Positions 7,882 to 17,709 of a DNA stretch of 64,000 bases are shown in pieces. The position numbers were made by a program, and so were the translations under genes. Under the pieces are notes generated by a model that worked only from the letters and a program-made list of their open reading frames with translations, did not search any database and was not told the DNA's origin. Position 1 is the stretch's first letter; each line of letters opens with the position of its first letter. The stretch covers positions 1,143,452 through 1,207,451 of the forward strand of contig NZ_KV917374.1 in NCBI RefSeq assembly GCF_002019645.1, read 5' to 3'. The stretch comes from Litchfieldia alkalitelluris (lineage in GTDB: Bacteria > Bacillota > Bacilli > Bacillales > Bacillaceae_L).

Positions 7882-8997
7882 ATGAACCGTTTTAAACAAG
7901 TATTATTTGTATTACTTCTATCTTTTCTTGTTCTTGGTTTAATGGGTTGTAAACAAGCAGCAGAAGAAAAGACGGATGCAGAAGAAACAACAGAGACAGA
8001 ACAAAAAACAGAAGAAACAACAGAACAAGTGGCAAATGAACAGGAAGCTGGTGTCCTGAATTTATACACAACAAGACACTATGATACTGATGAAGAACTT
8101 TATAAAAAGTTTACTGAAGAAACAGGAATAAAAGTAAATGTAATCTCAGGGAAAGATGAGTTAGTTCAACGCTTAAAAGATGAAGGAGAAGCAACTGAAG
8201 CCGATGTATTTATTACAGCAGATGCAGGTAATTTAGCTCGTTTAAAGGCTGACGGCTTAACACAGGGAATTGAAAGTGAAGTATTAACATCAAATATCCC
8301 AGAAAAACTTCGTGATGATGAAAACCATTGGTTTGGATTAACGAAAAGAGCGCGTGTAATTGTTTATTCAAAAGACCGTGTAGATCCATCAGAACTTTCA
8401 ACATATGAAGCATTAACTGAGGACACTTGGAAAGAACGTGTACTTATTCGTTCGTCTGAAAATATCTATAACCAATCTTTATTAGCTTCATTTATTGAGT
8501 TAAACGGTGAGGAAGAAGCGAAGAATTGGGCGGCAGGAATTGTAGCTAATATGGCCAGAACGCCAGAAGGTGGAGATACCGATCAAGTAAAAGCGGTAGT
8601 TGCTGGTGAAGGTGATGTGGCTATTTCAAACACGTATTATGTAGGAAGATTATTAAATTCTACTGACCCAGAAGAAGTGAAAGTAGCAGAACAAGTAGGA
8701 GTATTTTTCCCGAACCAAGATACAACAGGAACACATATTAATATCAGTGGAGCTACTGTTGTAAAACATGCGAAAAACGTAGACAATGCAGTTAAGTTTA
8801 TCGAATTCCTTTCAAATGTAGAAGCACAAGAGCTTTTTGCTGAAGGTAATAATGAATACCCAGTGAATCCAAACGCAGCAATTACAGAAACATTAACATC
8901 TTGGGGAGCATTCAAAGAGCAAGATATTAATTTAACGATTCTTGGTGATAACAACACAAGAGCAATTCAGATTTTCAATGAAGTAGGTTGGAAGTAA
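7882..8997 (+). CDS. Ferric iron ABC transporter substrate-binding lipoprotein
   Basis: Extracytoplasmic Fe(III)-binding protein of the FbpA/FutA type, 371 aa. A lipoprotein signal with LMGC (Cys near residue 28) is followed by an acidic Glu/Thr linker and then the periplasmic-binding fold (VLNLYTTRHYDTDEELYKKF). The ligand-binding region includes ISNTYYVGRLL near 245 with the tyrosines typical of this group. The Fur-box promoter directly upstream and the permease and ATPase genes downstream support ferric iron import. A terminator lies between this gene and the permease, as often seen where the binding protein is made in excess. Confidence 0.92.
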   Translation: MNRFKQVLFVLLLSFLVLGLMGCKQAAEEKTDAEETTETEQKTEETTEQVANEQEAGVLNLYTTRHYDTDEELYKKFTEETGIKVNVISGKDELVQRLKDEGEATEADVFITADAGNLARLKADGLTQGIESEVLTSNIPEKLRDDENHWFGLTKRARVIVYSKDRVDPSELSTYEALTEDTWKERVLIRSSENIYNQSLLASFIELNGEEEAKNWAAGIVANMARTPEGGDTDQVKAVVAGEGDVAISNTYYVGRLLNSTDPEEVKVAEQVGVFFPNQDTTGTHINISGATVVKHAKNVDNAVKFIEFLSNVEAQELFAEGNNEYPVNPNAAITETLTSWGAFKEQDINLTILGDNNTRAIQIFNEVGWK

Positions 8998-9007
8998 ATA
9001 TTTTAAA

Positions 9008-9046
9008 AAAACTGAACCATAATCAGATATGGTTCAGTTTTTTTAT
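9008..9046 (+). terminator. Hairpin terminator/attenuator after the iron-binding protein gene
   Basis: AACTGAACCATA pairs with TATGGTTCAGTT and is followed by a run of T. It likely lowers transcription into the permease and ATPase genes. Confidence 0.85.
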
Positions 9047-9048
9047 TT

Positions 9049-9087
9049 GAGAACGATATTCACTTTCAAGTAAATGTTAGATATACT
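9049..9087 (+). promoter_or_regulatory. Weak promoter with a third Fur-like box before the permease gene
   Basis: TTCACT (9059-9064), 17 bp, TATACT (9082-9087) form a moderate sigma-A promoter. GAGAACGATATTCACTTTC (9049-9067), overlapping its -35, matches a Fur box at about 14 of 19 positions. This would allow separate iron-dependent expression of the permease and ATPase genes. Both calls are by eye. Confidence 0.45.
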
Positions 9088-9124
9088 TAAGATAATAAGT
9101 TACCGGATCGTAGGAGTGTATTAA

Positions 9125-10768
9125 ATGAGGATTATTCAACTAGTAAAAACACAACTGAATATGTGGGCCGTACTTAGCTTTATTTTTATACTAATCATTT
9201 TATTACCCAATATATTAATAGCGGTAAATTTTTTTGGAGAGCCAAATGAGAACTGGTTCCATATTAAGGAGTTCTTATTACTAGATATCTTTTATAATAC
9301 AACTATTCTACTAGTTTTTACTGGAGTAACAACAACCATCATTGGTACTAGTTTAGCTTGGATGATTACGGTGTACTCGTTTCCACTTCGTAACTTTTTT
9401 AAATGGGGTTTAATTTTACCTTTAGCGATTCCGCCTTTTATTGGAGCATACACTTATCAGGGGATGGTTAATTACACCGGGTTTATTCAAACAACACTTC
9501 GCAATACTTTTGATATTCAAGTAAATCAAAAGTATTTCAGTATGATGTCAATGGAAGGGACAATCTTTATCTTTACGATGTTTCTCTTTCCATATGTCTA
9601 TGTAATTTCGAAAAGTTTTCTCGAAAATCAATCTTCCTCTATTATTGAAAATGCTAGGCTACTAGGTGCGAATTCTCTTGAAACATTTTTCAGGGTTGTC
9701 CTGCCTATATCGAGAACAGCTATTGTCGGTAGCGTTGTAATTGTTATGCTAGAAGTCATCAATGATTATGGAGTAGTAAAATATTTCGGCATCCAAACAT
9801 TTATTACCTCCATCTTTCAAACCTGGTTTGCCATGGGCGATAAAGAATCTGCCTTTAAACTAGCAGGCACATTGATGGTAGTTGTAATTGCTATTCTAAT
9901 GCTTGAAAAGATTATTCGCGGACGAAAACAGTATAGTTATTCAACATCAAAAGTTAGCCCAATTCGACAGAAGAAGTTGAAGGGGGTAAAAGCTTGGGGG
10001 GTGTTTAGTTACTGTTTGGTTATTTTTAGTCTTGGGTTCATTATACCCTTTGTCCAATTGTTCTTTTGGATGATTATGACGTACGAGCGAATCTTATCTA
10101 AAGAATTCTTTACTTTAATCAAAAATTCATTTTTTGCTGCTTCAACAGCTGCTTTGCTTATTGTCATCATCGGATTAATTATTGCAAATTATTCACGAAT
10201 ACATAAAGGAGTATTACCTAGAATTTTATCTAGAATAACGATATTAGGATATTCTGTACCTGGAGCAGTGATTGCCATTGGTGTTATTACCATATTCTTA
10301 ATGTTAGATCGTAGCTTATCTACTTTGTTTACCATGCTTTCATTTGATATCACCTTCGTACTAAGGACTAGTATCGTCATGCTCATTTCTGCATACATTA
10401 TCCGATTCCTAGCCGTGGGGTATAATTCTATTGAAGCTGGCTTTGAAAAAGTAGGCAGCACTTTCACTGAAGCATCAAGAACTCTGGGTTCTTCGACATT
10501 AGGAACATTTTTCAAAGTTGATATTCCAATGATAAGAGGAGCTATTATAGGTGGGTTTATTTTAGTGTTTGTTGATATTTTAAAAGAGCTACCATTAACG
10601 ATGTTGCTACAACCATTTAACTTTCAAACACTAGCAACAAGAGCATTTCGGTATGCAAATGATGAAATGATCAGTGAGGCAGCTTCTGCATCATTGTTAA
10701 TCATCCTAATTAGCGGGATATGTATCTATTTCTTTCATAAGGTTCTTGATAGAGGGGAGCGAAATTAA
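9125..10768 (+). CDS. Ferric iron ABC transporter permease, two-domain
   Basis: Integral membrane permease of 547 aa of the FbpB/ThiP type, in which two permease modules are fused and about 12 membrane segments are visible. Each half carries a copy of the cytoplasmic coupling (EAA) motif: ENARLLGANSLETFFRVVLP around residue 180 and EASRTLGSSTLGTFFKVDIP around 450. TAGGAG precedes the ATG. It follows the iron-binding protein gene and abuts the ATPase gene with no spacer, so it is the translocation channel of the same importer. Confidence 0.92.
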   Translation: MRIIQLVKTQLNMWAVLSFIFILIILLPNILIAVNFFGEPNENWFHIKEFLLLDIFYNTTILLVFTGVTTTIIGTSLAWMITVYSFPLRNFFKWGLILPLAIPPFIGAYTYQGMVNYTGFIQTTLRNTFDIQVNQKYFSMMSMEGTIFIFTMFLFPYVYVISKSFLENQSSSIIENARLLGANSLETFFRVVLPISRTAIVGSVVIVMLEVINDYGVVKYFGIQTFITSIFQTWFAMGDKESAFKLAGTLMVVVIAILMLEKIIRGRKQYSYSTSKVSPIRQKKLKGVKAWGVFSYCLVIFSLGFIIPFVQLFFWMIMTYERILSKEFFTLIKNSFFAASTAALLIVIIGLIIANYSRIHKGVLPRILSRITILGYSVPGAVIAIGVITIFLMLDRSLSTLFTMLSFDITFVLRTSIVMLISAYIIRFLAVGYNSIEAGFEKVGSTFTEASRTLGSSTLGTFFKVDIPMIRGAIIGGFILVFVDILKELPLTMLLQPFNFQTLATRAFRYANDEMISEAASASLLIILISGICIYFFHKVLDRGERN

Positions 10769-11437
10769 TTGATTGTACAAATTGAAAAACTTAGGTACCA
10801 ATATAAAAAATCTAGTGAACCAACAATCAAGGATTTCTCCTTAAAGATTGAACAGGGTGAAATTGTTGCCATTCTTGGGGAGAGTGGAAGTGGTAAAAGT
10901 ACGGTTCTTAGATTAATAGCGGGACTAGAGACGCCAAAGTCAGGGATTATTTCAATTAATGGAAAAACCATGGTTGACCATCAAACATTTACGCCTCCAG
11001 AAAAAAGAGGGATAGGTATGGTTTTTCAGGACTATGCTCTCTTCCCACATATGACAGTTGAAAAGAATATTAAATTTGGCCTCCGACACATGACAAGAAA
11101 GAAAAAGAAGGAGCGTCTTGAAGAAATGCTAGAACTCGTAAATCTTTCAGACTATCAAAAGCGTTATCCTTACGAACTAAGTGGAGGGCAGCAACAGCGT
11201 ATAGCACTTGCAAGAGCATTAGCACCAGCTCCATCTCTACTTCTCTTTGATGAGCCATTTAGTAATTTAGATGCAAGCCTTCAAGTGAAAATAAGAGATG
11301 AATTAAAATCGATTCTTAAACAAACAAAAATCACCTCCATTTTTGTCACACATGACCAAGAAGACGCAACTGCTTTGGCGGACCGAATCGTGTATATAGA
11401 AAAAGGTATAGTGAAAAGCAATCATTTGAGGGAATAG
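10769..11437 (+). CDS. Ferric iron ABC transporter ATP-binding protein
   Basis: ABC ATPase of 222 aa energising the iron importer. Visible motifs are Walker A GESGSGKST near residue 37, the Q-loop in MVFQDYALFP, signature LSGGQQQR, Walker B LLLFDEPF and the H-loop in FVTHDQ. The start is a TTG immediately after the permease stop, with AGAGGGGAG as ribosome site. FbpC-type ATPases are usually about 350 aa with a C-terminal regulatory TOBE region; this one ends after the ATPase core, so that control is absent. A terminator follows. Confidence 0.9.
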   Translation: MIVQIEKLRYQYKKSSEPTIKDFSLKIEQGEIVAILGESGSGKSTVLRLIAGLETPKSGIISINGKTMVDHQTFTPPEKRGIGMVFQDYALFPHMTVEKNIKFGLRHMTRKKKKERLEEMLELVNLSDYQKRYPYELSGGQQQRIALARALAPAPSLLLFDEPFSNLDASLQVKIRDELKSILKQTKITSIFVTHDQEDATALADRIVYIEKGIVKSNHLRE

Positions 11438-11479
11438 AGTCCGAGGGAAGTTTTTCACGTTAGATATAATTTAATTATG

Positions 11480-11509
11480 AAAGAACTGTAAATCTGCAGT
11501 TCTTTTTAA
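11480..11509 (+). terminator. Terminator after the iron transporter genes
   Basis: AAGAACTG (11481-11488) pairs with CAGTTCTT (11497-11504) and runs into TTTT. Confidence 0.8.
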
Positions 11510-11593
11510 TTTAAAGCAGGAATTATTTTTAAAATAGAGAATATTTACTAAAATCGACAAATAACAGCAGAGAATTAAAGGAGCGAAATAAAA

Positions 11594-12781
11594 TTGAAAA
11601 AAGATACAGACATGTATAAAGAAACACTCGTTTTACACGCAGATCATGATTGGGTAAAAAAAGATGGTACAGTTGCACCAGCTATATATTATTCCTCGAC
11701 TTTTCCTGCACAAGACTCGGCTGAATTTGCTGAGATGGCAAGCAAACCTCTTCACTCACAATATTACACTCGCTATGGAAATCCCGTACATGAACGAGTA
11801 AAAGCAATTATGGCCGAACTTGAAGGCACAGAAACAGCGCTTGTCACAGGTTCTGGTATGGGGGCAATTGCAACTACTTTATTAGCGCTAGTGTCTGCTG
11901 GTGATCATGTCATTGCTCAAACAAGGCACTATATGTCCACAACGAAGATTATGGATGAAATGTTACCACGCTTTGGTGTAGAAGTTTCAATTGTGGAACA
12001 AACGGATCTTACTGCATTTGAAGCTGCTATTAGACCGAATACAAAGCTAATTATGCTTGAAACACCTGCAAATCCAACGTTGGTTTTAACAGACATAGCA
12101 GCTGTTACGGAGTTGGCAAAGAAACATGGAATACTGGTTGTGGCGGACAATACCTTTGCATCACCGCTTAATCAACGCCCACATGACTTGGGTGTCGATG
12201 TGGTAGTACATAGTGCTACAAAATATCTTGGAGGTCATAGTGACATCACAGCTGGTGTCATTTGTACAAGTCATAATTTAGCGGAGATGATTTGGGATAC
12301 ACACACGTCCATTGGTTCTGTCCTGTCCCCCATGGATGCATGGCTACTATTACGTGGTTTACGCACGTTGCCAGTAAGGATGGAACGAATCAATTCGAAT
12401 GCTTTAGTACTGGCGGAATTTTTAGAGAATCAAGAAGAAATTGAAAACGTATATTATCCAGGACTTGTTAGTCATCCACAACATGAACTCGCTTTGAAGC
12501 AAATGAAAGGTGGCTATGGTTCGGTTATCGCTTTTGCGGTAAAAGGGGACTACGCTGCGACCCAGAGATTTGTATCAGCACTGAACCTTTCGTTAAATGC
12601 AGTGAGCCTCGGAGGAGTCGAGTCTCTAGTCGTTCATACAGCTGCCATGTGGGAAGGGGCACTGAATGAGGAGCAGATGAAAACAGCTGGGATTCCACCG
12701 AATTTCGTGAGATATTCTGTTGGACTTGAACATATTGAGGATTTGAAGGCAGATGTGTTGCAGGCTTTGAAGGTGCTATAA
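11594..12781 (+). CDS. Cys/Met metabolism PLP enzyme (gamma-lyase/synthase type)
   Basis: PLP-dependent enzyme of the cystathionine gamma-synthase/gamma-lyase/methionine gamma-lyase superfamily, 395 aa. The family signature with the cofactor lysine is HSATKYLGGHSD (Lys near residue 210); DNTFASP near 185 and YTRYGNP near 55 are also present. A TTG start at 11594 is favoured by AAAGGAGCG seven bases upstream; ATG 11612 is the alternative. Substrate cannot be assigned from sequence alone: methionine gamma-lyase or cystathionine gamma-lyase are both possible. No S-box or T-box leader is visible. A second enzyme of the superfamily lies 1.4 kb downstream on the other strand. Confidence 0.82.
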   Translation: MKKDTDMYKETLVLHADHDWVKKDGTVAPAIYYSSTFPAQDSAEFAEMASKPLHSQYYTRYGNPVHERVKAIMAELEGTETALVTGSGMGAIATTLLALVSAGDHVIAQTRHYMSTTKIMDEMLPRFGVEVSIVEQTDLTAFEAAIRPNTKLIMLETPANPTLVLTDIAAVTELAKKHGILVVADNTFASPLNQRPHDLGVDVVVHSATKYLGGHSDITAGVICTSHNLAEMIWDTHTSIGSVLSPMDAWLLLRGLRTLPVRMERINSNALVLAEFLENQEEIENVYYPGLVSHPQHELALKQMKGGYGSVIAFAVKGDYAATQRFVSALNLSLNAVSLGGVESLVVHTAAMWEGALNEEQMKTAGIPPNFVRYSVGLEHIEDLKADVLQALKVL

Positions 12782-12787
12782 GAGCCA

Positions 12788-12822
12788 GCCCACTTTTCAT
12801 TGAGAGAAGTGGGTTTAGTTTG
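12788..12822 (+). terminator. Terminator after the PLP enzyme gene
   Basis: CCCACTT and AAGTGGG flank a short loop and are followed by TTTAGTTTG. A modest terminator just after the stop codon. Confidence 0.6.
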
Positions 12823-12904
12823 TGTGCTCTTGGGTAAATTTGGGGAGTGGGCTTTTTGTTGTTGGGTAGTGTTTTATCGGGAGGGCCCTTGACACATACA
12901 TTTT

Positions 12905-13005
12905 TGAGTTAGACCGATATATTTTTAGTTGGACTGATAAATTTCGAATTAGACCGATATATTTCAATTTAGACTGATATTCAGGTGCATTAGACTGATA
13001 AATTT
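12905..13005. repeat. Array of a degenerate 20-bp GAYCGATA repeat
   Basis: Five copies of a unit like TTAGACCGATATATTT, with GATA at 12916, 12936, 12956, 12976 and 12997, a period of 20-21 bp. It fills the 400-bp gap between the PLP enzyme and the NERD gene; the rest of that gap is AT-rich with no further structure seen. Similar arrays recur at 25.9 and 36.2 kb. There is no cas gene, and the units are directly abutting, so it is not a CRISPR. Confidence 0.75.
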
Positions 13006-13178
13006 TTCCTAGTAGTAAATATTCGTAAAAACTAAAAGCATGAACAGCTAAAATCCCTATTATCTCTCAATAAAATAAAAAAATGACCTATAAAATGATT
13101 CAAAATGATTAAAATGCTAGTTTGCTCCCCAAAAAATTAAAAAGTATACTGAAAAAAATCAAGAAAGGAGTTGGAAAT

Positions 13179-14147
13179 ATGATATTAAAGGAGCGAACGT
13201 ACCCATTGGTTTTACTCCAGCTTAAAGCATTAATTAAAAGACTTCATCCACAGCATGAAAGACGTTCATTAGTCATTGAAGACTTCAAAAAAAGAGAAGC
13301 AGGTTATAAAGGTGAAGTGTCTCTTGACTATCATTTAAGTTTTATAGACAGTCAGTTGTACTCAATCCTTCATGATTTACGATTACCCGATGAGCGAGGT
13401 CGTTTTTTTCAAGTCGATACACTAATCGTATCAAAGAAGATGATGATTGCAGTTGAAATAAAAAATATAATGGGAACACTATACTTTGATTCAGTATTCA
13501 ACCAGCTAATTAGAACAAAAGAAGGAATAGAGAGCGGGTTTGGAGACCCTATATCTCAAGTCCAAAAACATTCCTTACAATTAAAAGGATTCTTAAAAAG
13601 ACATAACCAGCCGGAACTACCTGTATGCCCATTAGTGGTTGTCACTAGTCCTCAGTCAGTTATTAAAACATCGTCAGATCATCGGAAAATCTCCAACATT
13701 GTTACACATAGCATAAATCTCCCGGCTAAGGTTAGCCAACTAGATGAAATTTACTCAAAAGAAGTAATGAATGAAAAAGAAATCAAAAAAATGGCTCGTA
13801 TTTTAATAAGACAGCATGTTGAATTAAGATATTCAGTTTTAGAAAAATACCGTATAAAAGCTCATGAATTAATTAAAGGTGTAATCTGTCAAAACTGCGA
13901 GTATCATCCACTGAAAAGAATCAGAGGGAATTGGTATTGCAATAAATGCAAGTGGAAAAACCCAGACGCACATCTTGAAGCGATTGAAGATTATTCCCTA
14001 CTAATCTCCCCAGTTATAACAAACAGGCAACTTAGAGACTTTTTATTAATTGATTCTTCTACTATTGCGAAAAAGTTACTCCAGTCACAAAACCTCTCCC
14101 ACAACGGAAAAAACAAAGGCCGAATCTACTACCTCCCACCACATTAA
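13179..14147 (+). CDS. NERD-domain protein with C-terminal zinc ribbon
   Basis: Protein of 322 aa with a nuclease-related (NERD) domain at about residues 25-150 (KGEVSLDYHLSF, then VDTLIVSKKMMIAVEIKN, which carries the acidic/EIK positions of the family). A C-terminal ribbon has two CxxC pairs (CQNCEYHPLKR and CNKCKWKNP). The start at 13179 is set by GAAAGGAG; an upstream in-frame TTG at 13122 has none. NERD proteins are widespread in Bacillus and are thought to act on nucleic acid, but no defined role is known here. It is flanked by repeats and a converging gene and appears to be expressed alone. Confidence 0.78.
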   Translation: MILKERTYPLVLLQLKALIKRLHPQHERRSLVIEDFKKREAGYKGEVSLDYHLSFIDSQLYSILHDLRLPDERGRFFQVDTLIVSKKMMIAVEIKNIMGTLYFDSVFNQLIRTKEGIESGFGDPISQVQKHSLQLKGFLKRHNQPELPVCPLVVVTSPQSVIKTSSDHRKISNIVTHSINLPAKVSQLDEIYSKEVMNEKEIKKMARILIRQHVELRYSVLEKYRIKAHELIKGVICQNCEYHPLKRIRGNWYCNKCKWKNPDAHLEAIEDYSLLISPVITNRQLRDFLLIDSSTIAKKLLQSQNLSHNGKNKGRIYYLPPH

Positions 14148-14149
14148 AA

Positions 14150-14182
14150 TAACCCGCCACCTCCAAAGAGCTGAACGGGTCA
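14150..14182 (-). terminator. Weak terminator for the metY-like gene
   Basis: On the minus strand ACCCG and CGGGT (14152-14156 and 14176-14180) flank a long loop and run into TATTTT. It lies between two converging genes. Confidence 0.4.
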
Positions 14183-14195
14183 TTGATCAACCAAA

Positions 14196-15512
<1,317 letters not shown>

Positions 15513-15570
15513 TCAGTAAAATTCTAACATAACTTCTCCTCTAATAAGCAATAAAAATTCAATAATTTAC

Positions 15571-15604
15571 ATAAAAAAACAACCCGCAAATAATACGGGA
15601 TGTT
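15571..15604 (-). terminator. Terminator after the spoVA cluster
   Basis: On the minus strand AACATCCCG pairs with CGGGTTGTT and is followed by seven T. It ends the spoVAC-spoVAD-DUF1657 unit. Confidence 0.85.
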
Positions 15605-15812
15605 AAAAACCTTTATATTGTGGTTCTTCCATTTCAAGTTGTCCAACACGTGTTTTGATATCTTTTATAATTTCAGTGACAATCATTGTTTCAGTTTCAT
15701 GAAAAGCTCTTTGTGCTTCTTCATCAACAGATTTTAGGGCCAAGCCTTGAAGAGAGGCATGTATACCTTTTAAGCTAGCAAGATTTTGTTTTACCTGTGA
15801 TGCGACAGTCAT
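15603..15812 (-). CDS. DUF1657 protein of the spoVA cluster
   Basis: Small soluble protein, 69 aa, matching DUF1657: MTVASQVKQNLASLKGIHAS at the start and a conserved EEPQYKGF end. DUF1657 proteins are found almost only with extra spoVA operons (including the spore heat-resistance spoVA-2mob type) and are sporulation-associated; their biochemical role is unknown. AAAAGGAG precedes the ATG and the gene starts 15 bp after spoVAD. A frame-shifted copy of its C-terminal coding sequence lies at 17452-17478, evidence that the ancestral cluster had more than one DUF1657 gene. Confidence 0.88.
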   Translation of the reverse strand: MTVASQVKQNLASLKGIHASLQGLALKSVDEEAQRAFHETETMIVTEIIKDIKTRVGQLEMEEPQYKGF

Positions 15813-15827
15813 ATTTATTTACTCCTT

Positions 15828-16835
15828 TTAAGCGTCATATTCAATAGAAACAGCATGGGCAATACAAGGTATTGTTTCTTTTTGCTGAAAAGAAATTGGT
15901 GATAAAAGTGCACCAGTTGCAACAACTAAAATGCGTTTGAATTCACCTTTTTTCATACGGTTTAAAAGATGTCCATACGTAACTGTTGCTGAGCACCCAG
16001 CCCCACTTGCCCCAGAAAAGACAGGTTGATCTTCACGGTAAATGATTAAGCCACAATCCTGATATTTTGTTTCATCCATTTTAAGTCCGCCTTTATTCAA
16101 TAAATCTAAAGCAATTTCATGACCGATATGACCTAAGTCACCTGTTACAATAAGATCATAATACGATGGATCAATTTGCATATCACGGAAGTGTGCTGTT
16201 ATTGTGTCAACCGCTGCAGGAGCCATTGCACCTCCCATATTGAATGGGTCAGCCATTCCTAAATCAACCACTCGACCAATGGTTGCAGAGGTCACACGCG
16301 GTCCGTCACCTTTATTACTTAAAAGAGCCACACCTGCTCCAGTAACTGTCCACTGTGAGGTAGGAGGCTTTTGACCACCGTACTCCGTTGGATAACGAAA
16401 CTGCTTTTCTACTGCAGAATTGTGACTTGCTGCCCCAGTTAATAAGTACTCTGCACTTCCATAATTCACTAAGTGAGCACCTAAGGCTAACCCTTCCATG
16501 GAAGTGGAGCAAGCTCCGAACAGTCCTAAATAGGGGGCACTCATTGTTCTCGCAGCAAAGCTAGAGGGGGTAATTTGATTGATCAAATCTCCTGATAAAA
16601 TAAACTGAACCTTATCTTTTGATAATCCAGCCTTTTCTAGTGCTTTAAAGTAAGCTTCCTCAAATAATACCTTATGTGCTTTTTCATAGGAATCTTCACC
16701 GAGCCATAAATCTTCATGTAAAAGATCGAAATCATCTGCGATTCTTCCATTTGCCTCAAAAGGACCACCAACTGTCCCTGTAGAAACGATCACAGGTTTA
16801 TTAGCGAAGGTCCATGTTTGATGTCCTTGCAACAT
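15828..16835 (-). CDS. spoVAD: Stage V sporulation protein AD
   Basis: SpoVAD, 335 aa, a thiolase-fold, inner-membrane-associated protein that binds dipicolinic acid and is needed for its uptake into and release from spores. Diagnostic stretches are FGACSTSMEGLALG near residue 113, RYPTEYGGQKPPTS near 150 and VVATGALLSPISFQQKE near the C-terminus. The start at 16835 overlaps the spoVAC stop (TAATG) and follows GGGGTG; an ATG 15 bp earlier lies within spoVAC. The spoVAE(b) gene that usually follows is missing, the DUF1657 gene taking its place. Confidence 0.93.
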   Translation of the reverse strand: MLQGHQTWTFANKPVIVSTGTVGGPFEANGRIADDFDLLHEDLWLGEDSYEKAHKVLFEEAYFKALEKAGLSKDKVQFILSGDLINQITPSSFAARTMSAPYLGLFGACSTSMEGLALGAHLVNYGSAEYLLTGAASHNSAVEKQFRYPTEYGGQKPPTSQWTVTGAGVALLSNKGDGPRVTSATIGRVVDLGMADPFNMGGAMAPAAVDTITAHFRDMQIDPSYYDLIVTGDLGHIGHEIALDLLNKGGLKMDETKYQDCGLIIYREDQPVFSGASGAGCSATVTYGHLLNRMKKGEFKRILVVATGALLSPISFQQKETIPCIAHAVSIEYDA

Positions 16836-17314
16836 TAAATCACACCCCATTGAATTAAGATTGTTTTAATAAGGGCAACGACAAAAGCAGAGAAGGTACC
16901 AAACAATACAACTGATCCAGCCAATTTAAACATATTTCCACCTACACCCAGCACAAATCCTTCAGTTCGATGCTCAATACATGCTGATATCACCGCATTT
17001 CCGAAGCCTGTAACAGGAACAGCACTTCCAGCACCTGCAAATTGAGCGAGGTGGTCATAAACACCAAAGCCGGTTAAAAGCATCGCAAAGAAAATCATCG
17101 TTGCAACGGTAGGGTTGCCTGCTGTTTGTTGTGTGAAATTAAAATTATAAATATAAAAGAGCTGAACAACTTGCCCAACACTACAAATAATCCCGCCAAC
17201 CAAGAAAGCTTTAAGACAATTCATTAACACAGGACGTTTTGTTTCACGGTCTTTTTCAAACTGGTAATACTCCTGTTTTGTTGGAGTTATATTTTTTCTT
17301 TTCTGATTTGACAT
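16835..17314 (-). CDS. spoVAC: Stage V sporulation protein AC
   Basis: SpoVAC, 159 aa, an inner-membrane protein of the SpoVA channel that releases Ca-dipicolinate during germination and acts as a mechanosensitive channel. Features are the family opening TPTKQEYYQFEKDRETKRP, about four membrane segments, and the conserved GAGSAVPVTGFGNA loop near residue 95. It is the first gene of a three-gene unit on the minus strand behind a sigma-G-like promoter. Confidence 0.93.
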   Translation of the reverse strand: MSNQKRKNITPTKQEYYQFEKDRETKRPVLMNCLKAFLVGGIICSVGQVVQLFYIYNFNFTQQTAGNPTVATMIFFAMLLTGFGVYDHLAQFAGAGSAVPVTGFGNAVISACIEHRTEGFVLGVGGNMFKLAGSVVLFGTFSAFVVALIKTILIQWGVI

Positions 17315-17352
17315 GTAGTTTTCAACTCACTTTTAATATATATTTCTAAACT

Positions 17353-17382
17353 TAGTTTGAATGGATGTTGATAAAATATACG
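17353..17382 (-). promoter_or_regulatory. Putative sigma-G promoter for spoVAC
   Basis: On the minus strand CGTATA (-35, 17377-17382), 17 bp, CAAACTA (-10, 17353-17359) resemble the forespore consensus (GNATA-type -35, CATACTA-type -10). The implied start of transcription is about 30 bp before the spoVAC ATG. Forespore control is what is known for spoVA operons. Confidence 0.5.
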
Positions 17383-17399
17383 TTACGATATAAATAAGA

Positions 17400-17431
17400 T
17401 AAAAAGGGTTGGTCAAGGACCAACCATTTTG
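17400..17431 (-). terminator. Terminator of the yetF/DUF1657 relic
   Basis: GGTTGGTC and GACCAACC (17407-17414, 17418-17425) form a perfect 8-bp stem with a 3-nt loop; on the minus strand it runs into TTTTT. It isolates the relic from spoVAC. Confidence 0.85.
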
Positions 17432-17451
17432 AGTATTTAAAAGTAGTATGT

Positions 17452-17587
17452 TTAACCTTGGTTATATTGAGGCTCTTCTGCCTGAATTTAGCTCTGATAG
17501 TTGTTTTTTACCAATTAATTTAGCGACTAAGAATAAAACAATCAGAACCGTAAATGATCTGACAATCACTTCTAACCATACCGGCAT
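17452..17587 (-). pseudogene. Relic: yetF-like (DUF421) N-terminus joined to a DUF1657 C-terminus
   Basis: A 41-codon ORF (17587 to 17462) begins MPVWLEVIVRSFTVLIVLF and continues through GKKQLSEL, the N-terminal membrane helix and linker of YetF/DUF421 proteins that accompany spoVA clusters. After that the homology stops. In the next frame the DNA encodes AEEPQYNQG-stop, matching the EEPQY end of DUF1657 proteins. The simplest reading is a deletion that removed most of yetF and the front of a downstream DUF1657 gene. The RBS GAAGGAG and the terminator are intact, so a short peptide could still be made. Confidence 0.7.
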
Positions 17588-17671
17588 ACATACACTCCTT
17601 CAATAAAATATAGTTTTATTTTTACCGTTAATATAGGATTTAGTAATAGTCAACTTTCCCCAATTATCCCC

Positions 17672-17703
17672 GTAAAAAAGCTGCCAATAAATTGACAGCT
17701 TAA
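17672..17703 (-). terminator. Terminator of the 116-aa membrane protein gene
   Basis: On the minus strand AAGCTGTCAA pairs with TTGGCAGCTT and is followed by TTTTT. Confidence 0.8.
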
Positions 17704-17709
17704 AATTCT

